A stretch of 64,000 nucleotides of DNA from Olivibacter sp. XZL3 (GTDB lineage: Bacteria; Bacteroidota; Bacteroidia; Sphingobacteriales; Sphingobacteriaceae), in NCBI RefSeq assembly GCF_004368405.1, contig NZ_SBJH01000004.1:186001-250000 (forward strand), given 5' to 3'. Shown in pieces: positions 27,668-38,329 of the stretch; the first letter of the stretch is position 1; each line of letters opens with the position of its first letter. Under the pieces are notes generated by a model. That model searched no databases. It was not told the DNA's origin and saw nothing but the letters and a program-made list of their open reading frames with translations. Made by a program: the position numbers and the translations under genes.

Positions 27668-30205
27668 TTAAATGGCCAGCATCTTTCGCCTCTTAAACCA
27701 TTTGACAAGCTCATACCATATAACACTTAAACAGCCAACCAGCGTGCTAGTTGAAAGCTGACGCATAGAAAGTGGTTCAAAACCAAAAAAGTTCCTCAAC
27801 GGCGCTATTGTCAGAAACAATACGAGCATAAATACAGTAACAAAAATTATCAACGGGATAAGCACATTCTTATACCTGAGCACCTCAAAAAGCGAATAAT
27901 AAAAAGAACGGTTAACCAATGTCAAAGCAATATTAGCCGTAATTAATGTAAGAAACACCATCGTGCGAACCACAGCTTCCCCTTGCCCCGTATAAACACC
28001 GCTCCAATATACAGCTAACACGCCCACTGTAATAGCTAGCCCTTGCACGATGCTGGTACCTAGCTCTCTCCACGTAAAGAAGGTCTCACTTAGCGGACGT
28101 GGTCTTTTATCCATGATATTCGGTTCGACGGGTTCATTTTCATATACAATAGAGCAAGTAGGCCCCATAACCAGCTCTAAAAATATAACGTGTACCGGAG
28201 AAAAAACATGAGGATACATCCAACCAAGTACCAGCGGTATGAAGACGACCAAAATGATCGGTATATGGATTGAAATAATATATTGGATCGCCTTTTTCAG
28301 ATTGGTATAAATTTTACGGCCCATGGTTACCGCAGTAAGCATTTTCGAAAGGTCGTCTTCCAGCAAGATTAAAGACGCCGCTTCTTTTGCCATTTCCGAT
28401 CCCTTTTTCCCCATCGCGATGCCGATATGAGCCGCCCTTAAAGCGGGCCCATCGTTAACACCATCGCCCACCATTCCAACAACCTCTCCGCTCATTTTTA
28501 ACACGTCCATTACTTTCAATTTCGCGGTTGGGAACATGCGGCTAAAAATTTGGTTTTCCATCACCGCTTTCGTTAAAGCGGGCTCCTCCAGCTGCAACAG
28601 CGCTGCCCCTTCAATGTGCTGATCCCTACCATAAAAATCGATTTCTTCTGCAATAGCCGATGTGGTTACCGCATTATCACCCGTTACAATCTTAACCTTG
28701 ATCCCCGCCCGATAGAACTGTTTGAGCACTGCTTTGATGTTCTTCTTGGGAGGATCATAAAAGGCCACTAAGCCAACAAATTCAAACGACAAAGACACTT
28801 GGTTTTCGGGAAATTCAGCTTGCGAAAAATTGGAGTGCCCGACTCCTAGTAGCCGGTACCCTTTTGTTGCTAAGGTATGGATGGCGGCTTCAAGGCGGTC
28901 TTTATCATCCTTACTGAAGTTTGAAACAGCGTAAAAGGCTTCCGGCGCACCTTTCGCAGCAACTATCCGCTCTCCGTGTCCATTTTCAAAAACATGCGTC
29001 ATCATAGGCGGTGTTCCTCCTAAAGGATATTCATACACCATGTGGAACAGCGGCCGTTCATCCAAATCGCACAACCTTTCATATGCTTGATGAAGCGCTT
29101 GTTCCATCGGATCAAAAGGGGCCACTTCACTGGCCCACATTGCCGTACGCAATACAGACTGAGCGGCCTTATCCAAGCCCTGCTCGCCGATATGATAAAA
29201 TTCATCCTCACTCCATGCATAGATACTGACCAAACTCATTTTATTCTCCGTCAGCGTACCCGTCTTGTCCGTGCATATCACCGTGGCGCTTCCCAAAGCC
29301 TCTACGGTCTTCATCTGCTTAACCAGTACACCATCCTTCATAAGGCGCCATGCCCCCAAAGCCATAAATGTGGTAAACGCAACCGGAATCTCCTCCGGTA
29401 AAATACTCATGGCCAAGGTCAAAGCCTTGAGCAGACTATCCAAAACAGCAAAGGATTCGGCATAATTGATTGCCCAAACAATCAGAAATACCAATGTACC
29501 CGCATAAGCCATTTTCGTCACAAAGTTCCTTAATTGGATCTCAAGAGGCGTCTTTTCAACTACTATATCGGCAATACTCTTTCCTATTTTTGCAAGCTCC
29601 GTCTTCTGTCCTATGGCTGTAACGGCAGCCACTGCCGAACCGCTTACCACACTCGTTCCCTGGAAAATACGAATATCATTTTTAGCTTCGTTCTTGGAAA
29701 CTGCTAATGATTCGCCTGTAAGAATTGATTCATTCACCGCGAAGTCATGGCTAGCTAACACACGGGCATCGGCAGCAATGGTGTCTCCCTCCTCTACCAC
29801 CAGGTAATCGCCGCGTACGAGGTCTTTACTGTTGATCATTTCAAGGTTGCCCGAACGGATTACTTTGCTCATTGGTGCTGTGATCTGTCGTAGCTTGGCG
29901 ATCGCATTTCTGCTCCTCGTGTCCTGAAAAATCGAAATGACTGCAATAAGCACAATAGATACCGCTAAAAAAATGGCCTCCGCCTTTTCGCCACTGACAA
30001 AATAAATAGCCGATGCGGATAACAGCAGGAGTACCATTGGTTCTTTAACCAGTTGAAGCACCATAAAAAAGAGGCCTCCCTCCTTTTTAGCTTCGACGAG
30101 GTTCTCTCCTCCGCTACGCCGCTGCCGGGCTACTTCTGCAGGCGTTAAGCCCTTATAACCGTAGCGCGCAGCATCGGATCCTGACTGACTATTCATCTTG
30201 CTCAT
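27668..30205 (-). CDS. P-type cation-transporting ATPase (P2-like)
   Basis: The 845-residue membrane pump has an N-terminal cation ATPase domain (GYKGLTPAEVARQRRSGGENLV, about 16-37), the actuator loop ILTGES (161-166), the transmembrane motif PEEIP (270-274), phosphorylation D313 in CTDKTGTLTE, and the hinge motif VGDGVNDGPALRAAHIGIAMG. This domain order is that of Ca2+-type P2 pumps, which export cations at the cost of ATP. The helix-4 motif is PEEIP rather than the PEGLP of SERCA/PMCA pumps, so the ion is uncertain. The C-terminal helices end the protein without an extra domain. It is cotranscribed or nearly so with the downstream stress protein and divergent from the alcohol dehydrogenase gene. 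Confidence 0.9.
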   Translation of the reverse strand: MSKMNSQSGSDAARYGYKGLTPAEVARQRRSGGENLVEAKKEGGLFFMVLQLVKEPMVLLLLSASAIYFVSGEKAEAIFLAVSIVLIAVISIFQDTRSRNAIAKLRQITAPMSKVIRSGNLEMINSKDLVRGDYLVVEEGDTIAADARVLASHDFAVNESILTGESLAVSKNEAKNDIRIFQGTSVVSGSAVAAVTAIGQKTELAKIGKSIADIVVEKTPLEIQLRNFVTKMAYAGTLVFLIVWAINYAESFAVLDSLLKALTLAMSILPEEIPVAFTTFMALGAWRLMKDGVLVKQMKTVEALGSATVICTDKTGTLTENKMSLVSIYAWSEDEFYHIGEQGLDKAAQSVLRTAMWASEVAPFDPMEQALHQAYERLCDLDERPLFHMVYEYPLGGTPPMMTHVFENGHGERIVAAKGAPEAFYAVSNFSKDDKDRLEAAIHTLATKGYRLLGVGHSNFSQAEFPENQVSLSFEFVGLVAFYDPPKKNIKAVLKQFYRAGIKVKIVTGDNAVTTSAIAEEIDFYGRDQHIEGAALLQLEEPALTKAVMENQIFSRMFPTAKLKVMDVLKMSGEVVGMVGDGVNDGPALRAAHIGIAMGKKGSEMAKEAASLILLEDDLSKMLTAVTMGRKIYTNLKKAIQYIISIHIPIILVVFIPLVLGWMYPHVFSPVHVIFLELVMGPTCSIVYENEPVEPNIMDKRPRPLSETFFTWRELGTSIVQGLAITVGVLAVYWSGVYTGQGEAVVRTMVFLTLITANIALTLVNRSFYYSLFEVLRYKNVLIPLIIFVTVFMLVLFLTIAPLRNFFGFEPLSMRQLSTSTLVGCLSVIWYELVKWFKRRKMLAI

Positions 30206-30454
30206 TATTCGACCATAAAACCGGCAACCTTATGTTCGCCCTTCTTTCAACTTAAATTTAAAAAGTCAACCTTTGTATAACCCCTAGAAAACGAATAAGT
30301 TCACCAACAGGACGATAAGTAATAGAACCAGCTTGTACAAGCAGTTATCAAGTAGGAAACGCTTTGTGACGACAATCATTTATAAGCTTGAGCGCGATCA
30401 TGTCCGACCTCTATGCAGCCACCTACCTTTGGGTACAGACAAAAACAAAAGGCT

Positions 30455-31489
30455 ATGATACCAAAAACAATGAAAGCAGCCGTTCTACATGCGTTCGGAG
30501 AACCGCTACAAATAGAAGAAGTACCGGTAAAGCGCCCCAGGGAGAACCAAATTCTAGTGAAAGTCGTCACCTGCGGCGTGTGCCACACCGATTTGCATGC
30601 CTGTGAAGGCGACTGGCCCGTAAAACCAAAATTACCTTTAATTCCGGGACACGAAGCCGTAGGCTATGTAGTTGAGTTGGGACCATCCGTAACAAACGTA
30701 AAAGAAGGCGACATTGTAGGCGTGCCTTGGTTGTTCAGTGCCTGCGGCTATTGTGAGTATTGCATAAGCGGTTGGGAAACACTTTGTGAAAGTCAGCAAA
30801 ACGGCGGCTACAGCGTCGACGGCGGCTATGCTGAATACGTCGTGGCCGACGCACGTTATGTAGCCCGTTTTCCGGCAGGCGTCAACTTTTTGGAAGTCGC
30901 CCCTATCACTTGCGCCGGCGTTACCGTATATAAAGGTTTAAAAGAGACAGACACCAAACCCGGCGAATGGGTAGCGATTTCGGGTGTGGGCGGGTTAGGC
31001 CACCTTGCCGTTCAATATGCCAAAGCCATGGGCTTGCATGTAGCAGCTATTGATGTGGCAGAGGATAAACTGGCATTGGCAAAATCATTGGGAGCCGATC
31101 TTACTGTCAACGCGAAAGAAACAAATCCAGGCGCTTATCTAAAACAAGAAACAGGAGGAATGCATGGTGTCCTAGTAACCGCTGTTTCGCCTATTGCATT
31201 CAAACAAGGTATGGAAGCACTGCGCAGAAAAGGCACCATCTCACTGAACGGGCTTCCTCCGGGCAGTTTTGATCTACCCATTTTCGACACCGTCCTCAAT
31301 CGGTATACGGTGAGAGGGTCTATTGTAGGTACGAGAAAAGACATGCAAGAAGCGATTAGTTTTGCGGTAGAAGGCAAAGTAAAAGCATCCGTCCACGCAG
31401 GCCGATTAGAGGACATCAACCAGATTTTTGATGATATGAAAAAAGGTCGAATTGAAGGCCGGGTTGTATTAGAAATAGGTACCGCCTAA
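30455..31489 (+). CDS. Zinc-dependent alcohol dehydrogenase (AdhP-like)
   Basis: The 344-residue MDR-family enzyme interconverts alcohols and aldehydes with NAD(H). The catalytic zinc site is visible as [15 protein letters not shown] and GHEAVG. The structural zinc cysteines lie in [15 protein letters not shown], and the Rossmann motif is [17 protein letters not shown]. The C-terminal GRVVLEIG end matches the AdhP group. I prefer the ATG at 30455, with one at 30470 as alternative; the frame upstream to 30413 lacks a fold. TACCTTTG at 30424-30431 resembles a -7 box but has no -33 partner. TGTGA-N6-TCATT at 30365-30380 resembles half a Crp site. A strong terminator follows at 31535. Confidence 0.93.
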   Translation: MIPKTMKAAVLHAFGEPLQIEEVPVKRPRENQILVKVVTCGVCHTDLHACEGDWPVKPKLPLIPGHEAVGYVVELGPSVTNVKEGDIVGVPWLFSACGYCEYCISGWETLCESQQNGGYSVDGGYAEYVVADARYVARFPAGVNFLEVAPITCAGVTVYKGLKETDTKPGEWVAISGVGGLGHLAVQYAKAMGLHVAAIDVAEDKLALAKSLGADLTVNAKETNPGAYLKQETGGMHGVLVTAVSPIAFKQGMEALRRKGTISLNGLPPGSFDLPIFDTVLNRYTVRGSIVGTRKDMQEAISFAVEGKVKASVHAGRLEDINQIFDDMKKGRIEGRVVLEIGTA

Positions 31490-31534
31490 CCTTGTCTTTC
31501 CATTCCGAGACACATTTTTTTGCACAACAATAAC

Positions 31535-31561
31535 TTCGGAAACCCGATGCGGGTTTCCGAA
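31535..31561. terminator. Bidirectional hairpin terminator after adh and GH97
   Basis: TTCGGAAACCCG (31535-31546) and CGGGTTTCCGAA (31550-31561) are perfectly complementary over 12 bp with a 3-base loop, between the convergent adh and GH97 stop codons. Confidence 0.8.
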
Positions 31562-31575
31562 GCAGTGAAGTCGTT

Positions 31576-33564
31576 TTATTCAACTAAGGTTAATTGCATC
31601 ACGGCACCTCCTCCCGCTGCCAGGTGAAGATCCAATTTACTCGCGCTGTTAACGGTTAACGTTTCAGCTATATAACTGGAAGCATCATGCGGCTGGCTTA
31701 AATCGTCCCGAAATAACTTTAACTGATAATTTTTATTTACCGGTAAAAAGGAGAAATCCACTGTCAGCTGCCGTTTCGCCCAATTCGTACTCAGACCTAC
31801 AAACCAATCGTCATTTTTCCGCTTCGCTAGCACAAGGTATTCGCCCAACCTACCTTGCAAGGCCTTTGTTTCATCAAAAACCGTGGGCACATCCGAAAGA
31901 AACTCCAAAACATCCGGATACTTTTCATACTCGTCGGGCGAGTCGCTTAACATGGCCAAGGGCTGATCAAAAAGAACAAACAAAGACAATTCATGACAAC
32001 GTGTCCCCATAGTGGAGGGCAATCCAGGATCCACTGGTTTGAAAACTTCTTTCGTCGCATTGCGCATAGAGCCAGGTGTATAATCTAAGGGACCGGCTAA
32101 CATCCGGATATAGGGTATCAATAAATGATAGTCCGGATCAGACGTATAATCCCATTTGGAACATTCCTCACCCCTAACGGCTTCATAGTTCAACACATGA
32201 GGATATTTGCGTTGCCAGCCCGAAGGTTTTGTACAGCCATGAAAGTTCACCAGCAGCTGCCGTGCTGCTGCCGCTCGGGCAATCCTTTCCATTGAACGCA
32301 TGGCGAGTTGATCATCTCTGTCGAAAAAATCCACTTTCACGCCTACCGCTCCCAACGACTTAATAAAATCAAGATTGCCTTCCAGATCATCCAATAAGGT
32401 AGTGGCTACACACCACAAAAACACGTTCACATTTCGCGATCTTGCATGCTTAATTACCGCCTTTATATCCACTTGTGGATTACCTTTTTTTAAATCGTAG
32501 ACATTAGACCAGCCCGCATCAACCATCATGTACTCCAAGCGATTGCGGGCAGCAAAGTCCACATAATAGGTATAGAGCGCTGTATTCCGGTTATCCATAC
32601 CGGAAGGGATCGATCCGCCGGTCAGAATAGCGTCGTGCCACCACTCCCATGCAGCCTTTCCCGGTTTAACCCAACTGTAATCTTTTCCCCTGTCCGGGTC
32701 TTCATTTAAAAGGTAGACTAAATGGTTGCTGAGCAAAGACGTTTCGTCCGTCGTCGCCATAATCACTCGCCAAGGGAAAGCACGGGTTCCAGCGGTTCGG
32801 GCTATAAAAGGCTTTCTCTCCTTTACTACCGACACGAAGTTCCCCCAACTACCCAACTCCGTCTGTGCCGGGTAGGCTGCCCATAAGCCTTTTACTCTTA
32901 CTGGCCCCAGTTGCAGGTACATGCCCGGATAATCAAAAACAGCCGCTTCGGCGATGACGGTTTTCAACTTCTTTTGCTCATCCAGAAAGAGGGCCGGCGT
33001 TAGCGAGTGTTTGCCAGCCGCAATACTGTCTAGTGTCGTGTACTTCTCATACGGCACCTCCCAAGACGTAAAGTTCTCCACCATGGGCAGTACAGCGCCA
33101 CTTTTTCGATCAAGGGCAAAATGAGCAATTTCATTGACTATCTCCAAAGAGTCCTGCTTGGACGTTACAAAACGATAAGCTACCCCTTCGTTATAAGCCC
33201 GCAACATCAAGGTATAATCGCCTTGAAAGAAAAGGGTAAGCGCGTTGAAGTCGTCCGTAATACGGGCCGATTGCCCATAAAGCGGTTTAACTTCTTCCCT
33301 GCTTTCAAATGTCTTTTGCTTTAAAAGCTTCGGTTTACGACCCAACGTCTCATCCGCTAGCTCCAAACCTATTGCAGACGAACGAATAACTGGCAAACCG
33401 TCGTATTGAACGCTTAAACGGAGGCTATCACTTATCTCCACGCGGACACGTTGTTTTCCGTCGGGCGATTGCAGTTCCAACTCTTCGGCTTTTGTATAGC
33501 TGCTAAAGGCCGACAAAGCAAATAAGAACATATAAGGTAGAAAAACAGGTTTATTGATTCGCAT
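31576..33564 (-). CDS. GH97 glycoside hydrolase, probable retaining alpha-galactosidase
   Basis: From the ATG at 33564 the protein has 662 residues with a signal peptide (FLFALSAFSSYTKAEE, to about 26). The start overlaps the last 14 bp of susD, suggesting coupled translation; longer frames run into the susD sequence. The GH97 N-terminal beta-sandwich is followed by the barrel (PGKAAWEWWHDAIL, MVDAGWSNVY). D412 in VGVKVDFFDRDDQ occupies the nucleophile position of retaining members such as the BtGal97b alpha-galactosidase, rather than the glutamates used by inverting SusB. E461 in NYEAVRGEE is the likely acid/base. It would release galactose in the periplasm. Together with GH36 and galM in the same regulon this supports alpha-galactosides as substrate. 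Confidence 0.9.
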   Translation of the reverse strand: MRINKPVFLPYMFLFALSAFSSYTKAEELELQSPDGKQRVRVEISDSLRLSVQYDGLPVIRSSAIGLELADETLGRKPKLLKQKTFESREEVKPLYGQSARITDDFNALTLFFQGDYTLMLRAYNEGVAYRFVTSKQDSLEIVNEIAHFALDRKSGAVLPMVENFTSWEVPYEKYTTLDSIAAGKHSLTPALFLDEQKKLKTVIAEAAVFDYPGMYLQLGPVRVKGLWAAYPAQTELGSWGNFVSVVKERKPFIARTAGTRAFPWRVIMATTDETSLLSNHLVYLLNEDPDRGKDYSWVKPGKAAWEWWHDAILTGGSIPSGMDNRNTALYTYYVDFAARNRLEYMMVDAGWSNVYDLKKGNPQVDIKAVIKHARSRNVNVFLWCVATTLLDDLEGNLDFIKSLGAVGVKVDFFDRDDQLAMRSMERIARAAAARQLLVNFHGCTKPSGWQRKYPHVLNYEAVRGEECSKWDYTSDPDYHLLIPYIRMLAGPLDYTPGSMRNATKEVFKPVDPGLPSTMGTRCHELSLFVLFDQPLAMLSDSPDEYEKYPDVLEFLSDVPTVFDETKALQGRLGEYLVLAKRKNDDWFVGLSTNWAKRQLTVDFSFLPVNKNYQLKLFRDDLSQPHDASSYIAETLTVNSASKLDLHLAAGGGAVMQLTLVE

Positions 33565-35095
33565 AGCCTGGGTTCTGATCGTTTTCGCTGATATCTTCAT
33601 TTTGTCTGATTTCTTGTAAAGGGATCGGGTAGTACCGATGGTACGACTGAATGGTATTTGATTGCTGCGCCCAACGGTTCCGAGCCGGAACATGGGTTGT
33701 CAGCATGCCGGTACGATTGAGGTCCATACGCCTCAAGCCTTCAAAACACAGTTCACGCATCCGCTCATCCAATATGTTTGTTCGAAACTCCGCTTGCGAC
33801 ATTCCGCCCTGCCAATGGGCCTCCGGCGGCAAGTTACCGCCCCATGCTCTTTGACGCACCGTCGTATTAACAATATTAACCGCCTCAGCAGTACGCCCCA
33901 ATTCATTTAACACTTCTGCATAACACAGTAGCACATCTGCATAACGGAGGTAAAAAATATTTTTTCCCGAATTCCAGAAACTGAGCGTCCCATCTGTCCG
34001 CGGATCTTCGTATTTTTTCACGTGCGGATCGAGCTCATCGCCTCCCCAGCCGGGTTGCAGCGGTGTGGGCACTCCCCTGTATGTAAAATCGTAGCGAATA
34101 CTCTCCGATCTCCGCAGGTCGCCCGCTTCCCAAATGCCACCCGCACTTCGGTCCGCGTAACAATATGGCGTTGGCACCAACAGGTCGTAGCCGCCAAAAT
34201 ACGCGTATTGGTCTACCAAGGCTACTGCCCGCGAGCCAGTCTGCCATTGACATTGATTATTATCCGGCCAAACATTATTGAACTGAAATTCGTAGAGCGA
34301 CTCGTTTGTGTTTGGATACGCCGGGCTCCATAGGTCGGCATAATTGGCTACTAAACTATATACGCCACTATTAACTACTGCTTCAAAATGTTCCAAAGCT
34401 TTTCCATAATCCCGCACGCCGGATTCTTCCGGCGCATATAGGTATACCTTTCCGAGCAGTGCCTCTGCAGCCCCTTTGGTTGCCCTCCGTTTGTCACTTT
34501 GTGTAATGGGCAAATAGGCGATAGCATGCTCCAGGTCCTGAATGATGTAACTGTAAACAGCCTCCTGTGGCTGCCTAGCGGTACCCAGTTCATCAAAGCG
34601 ATCCACATCGATAATGGGCACGTCTCCCCAGTATTGAACCATCTCAAAAGTTAAGGCTGCCCGAATAAAACTCGCTTCGCCTAGTAAAATATTTTTTCGA
34701 TTGGGATCCTGTTCGTTAAACTGTAAGGACGAAATCACCCTTGCCGCCGCTGCAATAACCGGCCATCGACTATCCCATTGCTCAGCCAAGGCGTTATTAC
34801 TCGGCGACAAGAAACCGTTATAGCGGTCTAGGCCGGCTTGGCTGGCATCTGTCAGCACTTGATAGGCGCCTTGTTGCACTTCGTCGGTACCCAATAAAAA
34901 GACGAAACCTCCCCGATCTTTCCGCGTATTCCGCCAACTCGTATAGAGGCCCAACACCAACGGTTCAATATTGTCGAGCTCACTAAAAACCTGTTCTTCT
35001 GTCAGGGCCGTTTGCGGCTCTTGCTCTAAAAAGTTGCTGCATGAAGAAATAATCAGGATCAGCAACAAGAGACTATATTTGATAACTGTTTTCAT
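33551..35095 (-). CDS. RagB/SusD family nutrient-uptake lipoprotein
   Basis: The 514-residue lipoprotein has lipobox ISSC (Cys19) followed by SNFLEQEPQTALTEEQVF. Helical repeats include GEASFIRAALTFEMVQYWGDVP, and the C-terminal block is MRELCFEGLRRMDLNRTG with the ending IPLQEIRQNEDISENDQNPGY. It is the partner of the SusC at 35131-38175, 35 bp upstream, and its 3' end overlaps the GH97 start. The ligand is probably the alpha-galactoside handled by GH97. Confidence 0.94.
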   Translation of the reverse strand: MKTVIKYSLLLLILIISSCSNFLEQEPQTALTEEQVFSELDNIEPLVLGLYTSWRNTRKDRGGFVFLLGTDEVQQGAYQVLTDASQAGLDRYNGFLSPSNNALAEQWDSRWPVIAAAARVISSLQFNEQDPNRKNILLGEASFIRAALTFEMVQYWGDVPIIDVDRFDELGTARQPQEAVYSYIIQDLEHAIAYLPITQSDKRRATKGAAEALLGKVYLYAPEESGVRDYGKALEHFEAVVNSGVYSLVANYADLWSPAYPNTNESLYEFQFNNVWPDNNQCQWQTGSRAVALVDQYAYFGGYDLLVPTPYCYADRSAGGIWEAGDLRRSESIRYDFTYRGVPTPLQPGWGGDELDPHVKKYEDPRTDGTLSFWNSGKNIFYLRYADVLLCYAEVLNELGRTAEAVNIVNTTVRQRAWGGNLPPEAHWQGGMSQAEFRTNILDERMRELCFEGLRRMDLNRTGMLTTHVPARNRWAQQSNTIQSYHRYYPIPLQEIRQNEDISENDQNPGYANQ

Positions 35096-35130
35096 CTTTT
35101 GGTTCTTTAATATACGATCTGTTCAGCGAT

Positions 35131-38100
35131 TTAGAGCCCGATGTTTAGTCCAAAAACAAACATGCGAGCCATCGGATAGTCGTCTCCTCCAGTTGGATCG
35201 TAGCCTTTGTAATCGGTTATGGTGAACAAATTGCTTGCGGTAGTATATATGCGCAGATTATTAAGCTTATAGCGTTGCGCAAGGGATGTGTTAAAAGTGT
35301 AGGAAAGTGTCAGTGCGTTTAATCTTAGAAAAGAAGCATCCTGTACGCTCCAATTTGTATCGCCGGCGCCGTAGCGGCCGCCACCGAAAAAGGCCCTCGG
35401 AATATTGGTATTGGTGTGCTCCGGCGTCCATCGATCATTCATGTCTTCATGCGAAGCATACATACCACTTCCGCCCATCAAGCCTTCATAGAGGTAACTT
35501 AACGCTTTGGCACCATAATTATAACTGAATACTGCATTTACGCTCCAACCCTTATAGGCTAAATCGGTAGAAAAACCGCCATAAAATTTAGGATCTTTAT
35601 TTCCCACCACAAATCGATCGTTTTCATCAATGATGCCATTGCCATCGCGGTCCAACGGAAGAATATCACCCGGCCTAACGGTCCTTCCTCCGAAGTCCAT
35701 GCCCGCAAGACGCTCCATATCTTCTACTTGGGCAATCTTATCGAATTGATAAACAAATATATTATTGAGTGACTCGCCCAAAAACAGGTTCCCTTCCCGC
35801 TGAATTTCCACGCCGGTGAAACCGCCACGGTTGTAAATCGCCGTCACATCACCGTATAGCTTCGTGATTTTATTTTTATAGGAAGAGATATTGACACTAA
35901 AATTCCATTTCAGCTCTCCTTCCCTCAAAATAGCGGCATTAGCGACAAACTCTAGTCCTTTGTTCTGCAAAGCCCCCACATTGGCGATGGTATTTGAAAA
36001 GCCCGACGTCAGCGATAAAGTGCGCTGCATTAGCAAATCGTCGTTATTTATATGGAAATAATCGAAACTAAAGGAAAAGCGGTCGTTTAGTAGAGCGGCA
36101 TCTAAACCTATATTCAGCTGTTTCTGCTTTTCCCATTTTAAATCTTCATTTCCCAAACGCCCGTCTGACACATAGGTCACCGAATTATTGGAGTAAACCG
36201 GCCGGTACAAGGAACGAAAGGCAAAGTCGGGAATGTTTTGATTGCCTGCAATACCATAACCGCCACGCAGCTTTAGAAGATTGACTACTTCTTTATTGAA
36301 GAAAACTTCTTCTGCGATATTCCAAGCCAAAGCCAAAGAGGGGAATAAGCCCCATTTGTTGTTCGGGCCGAAGCGTGACGAACCATCATATCTTGCTGTT
36401 AACGTCGCATAGTATTTATTCGCGTAATTGTAGTTAACCCGACCGATGTAACTCATTAACGAGTACGTTGTAAAGTCAGAGCCTAGCTCGAAACGGTCTC
36501 TCAAAAAAGCACCACTTAAATATTTATAGGAAAAATCATCAGTTGCAAAACCTAAGGCATTTACCTGATTATAATTATAATTTTGCTTTGAAACACTCAT
36601 ACTGAGGAGTGCAGAGAGGTTATGCTTCTCCTGAAAACTTTTGTCATAAGTGATCGCATTATCCCATTGCCAATATAAAGTCTCATCTTTGCGGTGATTG
36701 GCAGTCCCTTCTGTTGAGTTACGCAAAGATTCGCCGAGATCTTTGGGTGTATACCAGTAAGTCTGTTGGTTGCGGAGGTCTACGGATAAGTTTGTCCGGA
36801 TATTCAGGCCTTGAATTGGTTGAATGTTGATATAGTTGTTGGTCATTACCCTGTTCAAAAAGTTGTTTCCGTCGATACGTAAGCTCCTTATCGGGTTGTA
36901 AAGATCCGTCGATTCCACATTCGCCCAACGCAAATAATTCATCTGATCATTAATGGCGAGCAAAGGATTCGCATTGGCAGCAATGTTAAAGACCCCATCA
37001 GCCAATAGCCCTTCTTCGGTTCGGGTAACTGATGTGTTTGTTCCAACTTTAAGCCATGGCTTTATCTGCTGATCGATATTGACCTGCCCGCCATAACGTT
37101 TGTAGCTTGAATTTTTCACCAGACCCAGTTGATCGGTAAAGTTCAAGCCCAGGTACACAGAACCGGTTTCACCTCCCTTCGAAAAGTTCAAACTATGATT
37201 TTGTTGCTTCCCTGTGCGGGTTATCTCTTCCAACCAATTATAACTGCGTCCCGAACGGTAAGTCTCGAATTCGTAATCGGCGAAAGCTTCTGATCCGTCT
37301 GCTAATAGCTGATCAATATAAGCTTGGCGGTCGGCACCTGGGTTGTTATCCATATATTGGTTAGCGAAGGCGTCCAAGCGAAGGTTAAAGATGTCCTGTG
37401 CACCCATGTAGGGTATCATTTTACTAAACTCCTGCACGCCATACCAGCCATTATAATTTATCTGCCCTTCCCCTTGCCCTTTCTTGGTAGTAATCACAAT
37501 CACACCATTGGCGCCGCGCGAACCATATAAGGCCGTTGCTGAGGCATCTTTTAAGATGTCTATACTGGAGATATCGTCTGGGTTAATGGTATTAACGGCA
37601 TCTTCAATGATCAACCCATCCACTACATAGATCGGATTGCCGCCATATTGAATGGAATTGTTTCCACGCACGCGGATGCTGGCATTGCCACCCGGACGCG
37701 GATTACTTTGAATAAGCACACCGGGCAAGCGGCCCTCCATAGCTTGATTCACCCCAGTAACCGGTAATTCTGCGAGTTTCTTGCTATCAATACGTGTCAC
37801 TGCTCCCGTCAGGTCGCCCTTTTTAATACTGGCGCCCACAATTACGATTTCGTCTAATTGATTGGATGTGGGCGACAAGCTAACATCAACGAGTGCTTCC
37901 CTCGGGATAAATTCGCGACTATCATAGCCTACAGCAGTAAATACAATCCGCGCTCCGGCGGAGACACTTAGGTTAAACAGTCCGTTTTCGTCAGTACTGG
38001 TACCATTCGAAGTCCCCCTTTCGAGGATACTCACCCCCGAAATGGCTTCTCCGGTGTTCTTGTCCGTCACCCTGCCTTTAAGTTGCATGACCTGCTGCGC

Positions 38101-38175
38101 CCATACGGTTTGCACACCAAGTTGCCCGATAAACAATAGGAAAAAAGCGAGGATATAACTAATTTTTGGCCTCAT
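35131..38175 (-). CDS. SusC/RagA family TonB-linked outer-membrane transporter
   Basis: This 1014-residue transporter has a signal peptide ending TVWAQ (about 27), a carboxypeptidase-regulatory-like domain to about 100, and a TonB-box region LDEIVIVGASIKKGDLTG (about 108-124). The box lacks the GYGTQ element seen in other pairs here and so marks a separate subgroup. The plug holds PIYVVDGLIIED and ISSIDILKDASATALYG, and the barrel ends MARMFVFGLNIGL. It heads the susC-susD-GH97 operon and is preceded by AraC-type operator site B with a -7-like box at 38236-38229. Confidence 0.95.
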   Translation of the reverse strand: MRPKISYILAFFLLFIGQLGVQTVWAQQVMQLKGRVTDKNTGEAISGVSILERGTSNGTSTDENGLFNLSVSAGARIVFTAVGYDSREFIPREALVDVSLSPTSNQLDEIVIVGASIKKGDLTGAVTRIDSKKLAELPVTGVNQAMEGRLPGVLIQSNPRPGGNASIRVRGNNSIQYGGNPIYVVDGLIIEDAVNTINPDDISSIDILKDASATALYGSRGANGVIVITTKKGQGEGQINYNGWYGVQEFSKMIPYMGAQDIFNLRLDAFANQYMDNNPGADRQAYIDQLLADGSEAFADYEFETYRSGRSYNWLEEITRTGKQQNHSLNFSKGGETGSVYLGLNFTDQLGLVKNSSYKRYGGQVNIDQQIKPWLKVGTNTSVTRTEEGLLADGVFNIAANANPLLAINDQMNYLRWANVESTDLYNPIRSLRIDGNNFLNRVMTNNYINIQPIQGLNIRTNLSVDLRNQQTYWYTPKDLGESLRNSTEGTANHRKDETLYWQWDNAITYDKSFQEKHNLSALLSMSVSKQNYNYNQVNALGFATDDFSYKYLSGAFLRDRFELGSDFTTYSLMSYIGRVNYNYANKYYATLTARYDGSSRFGPNNKWGLFPSLALAWNIAEEVFFNKEVVNLLKLRGGYGIAGNQNIPDFAFRSLYRPVYSNNSVTYVSDGRLGNEDLKWEKQKQLNIGLDAALLNDRFSFSFDYFHINNDDLLMQRTLSLTSGFSNTIANVGALQNKGLEFVANAAILREGELKWNFSVNISSYKNKITKLYGDVTAIYNRGGFTGVEIQREGNLFLGESLNNIFVYQFDKIAQVEDMERLAGMDFGGRTVRPGDILPLDRDGNGIIDENDRFVVGNKDPKFYGGFSTDLAYKGWSVNAVFSYNYGAKALSYLYEGLMGGSGMYASHEDMNDRWTPEHTNTNIPRAFFGGGRYGAGDTNWSVQDASFLRLNALTLSYTFNTSLAQRYKLNNLRIYTTASNLFTITDYKGYDPTGGDDYPMARMFVFGLNIGL

Positions 38176-38228
38176 AGATTAGCGTTTGGTTAAAATTTAG
38201 CGTTCAATTAGGTCTTTAATAATAAGGG

Positions 38229-38284
38229 TAAATTTAGGTCGGCTGCCTGCCATTGAAAATGGACTAACATAATAAAAGGATGGA
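38229..38284 (-). promoter_or_regulatory. Regulon site B: TCCAT-N16-TCCAT plus -7 box before susC
   Basis: On the minus strand TCCAT occurs at 38284-38280 and 38263-38259, 21 bp apart. After 22 bp follows TAAATTTA (38236-38229), one base off the TAnnTTTG -7 consensus. The layout equals sites A, C, D and E. The susC start is 53 bp further on. Confidence 0.75.
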
Positions 38285-38329
38285 TAATCTTATGAATACC
38301 CATTCTTTTACTGCACGATATTCGATTTA

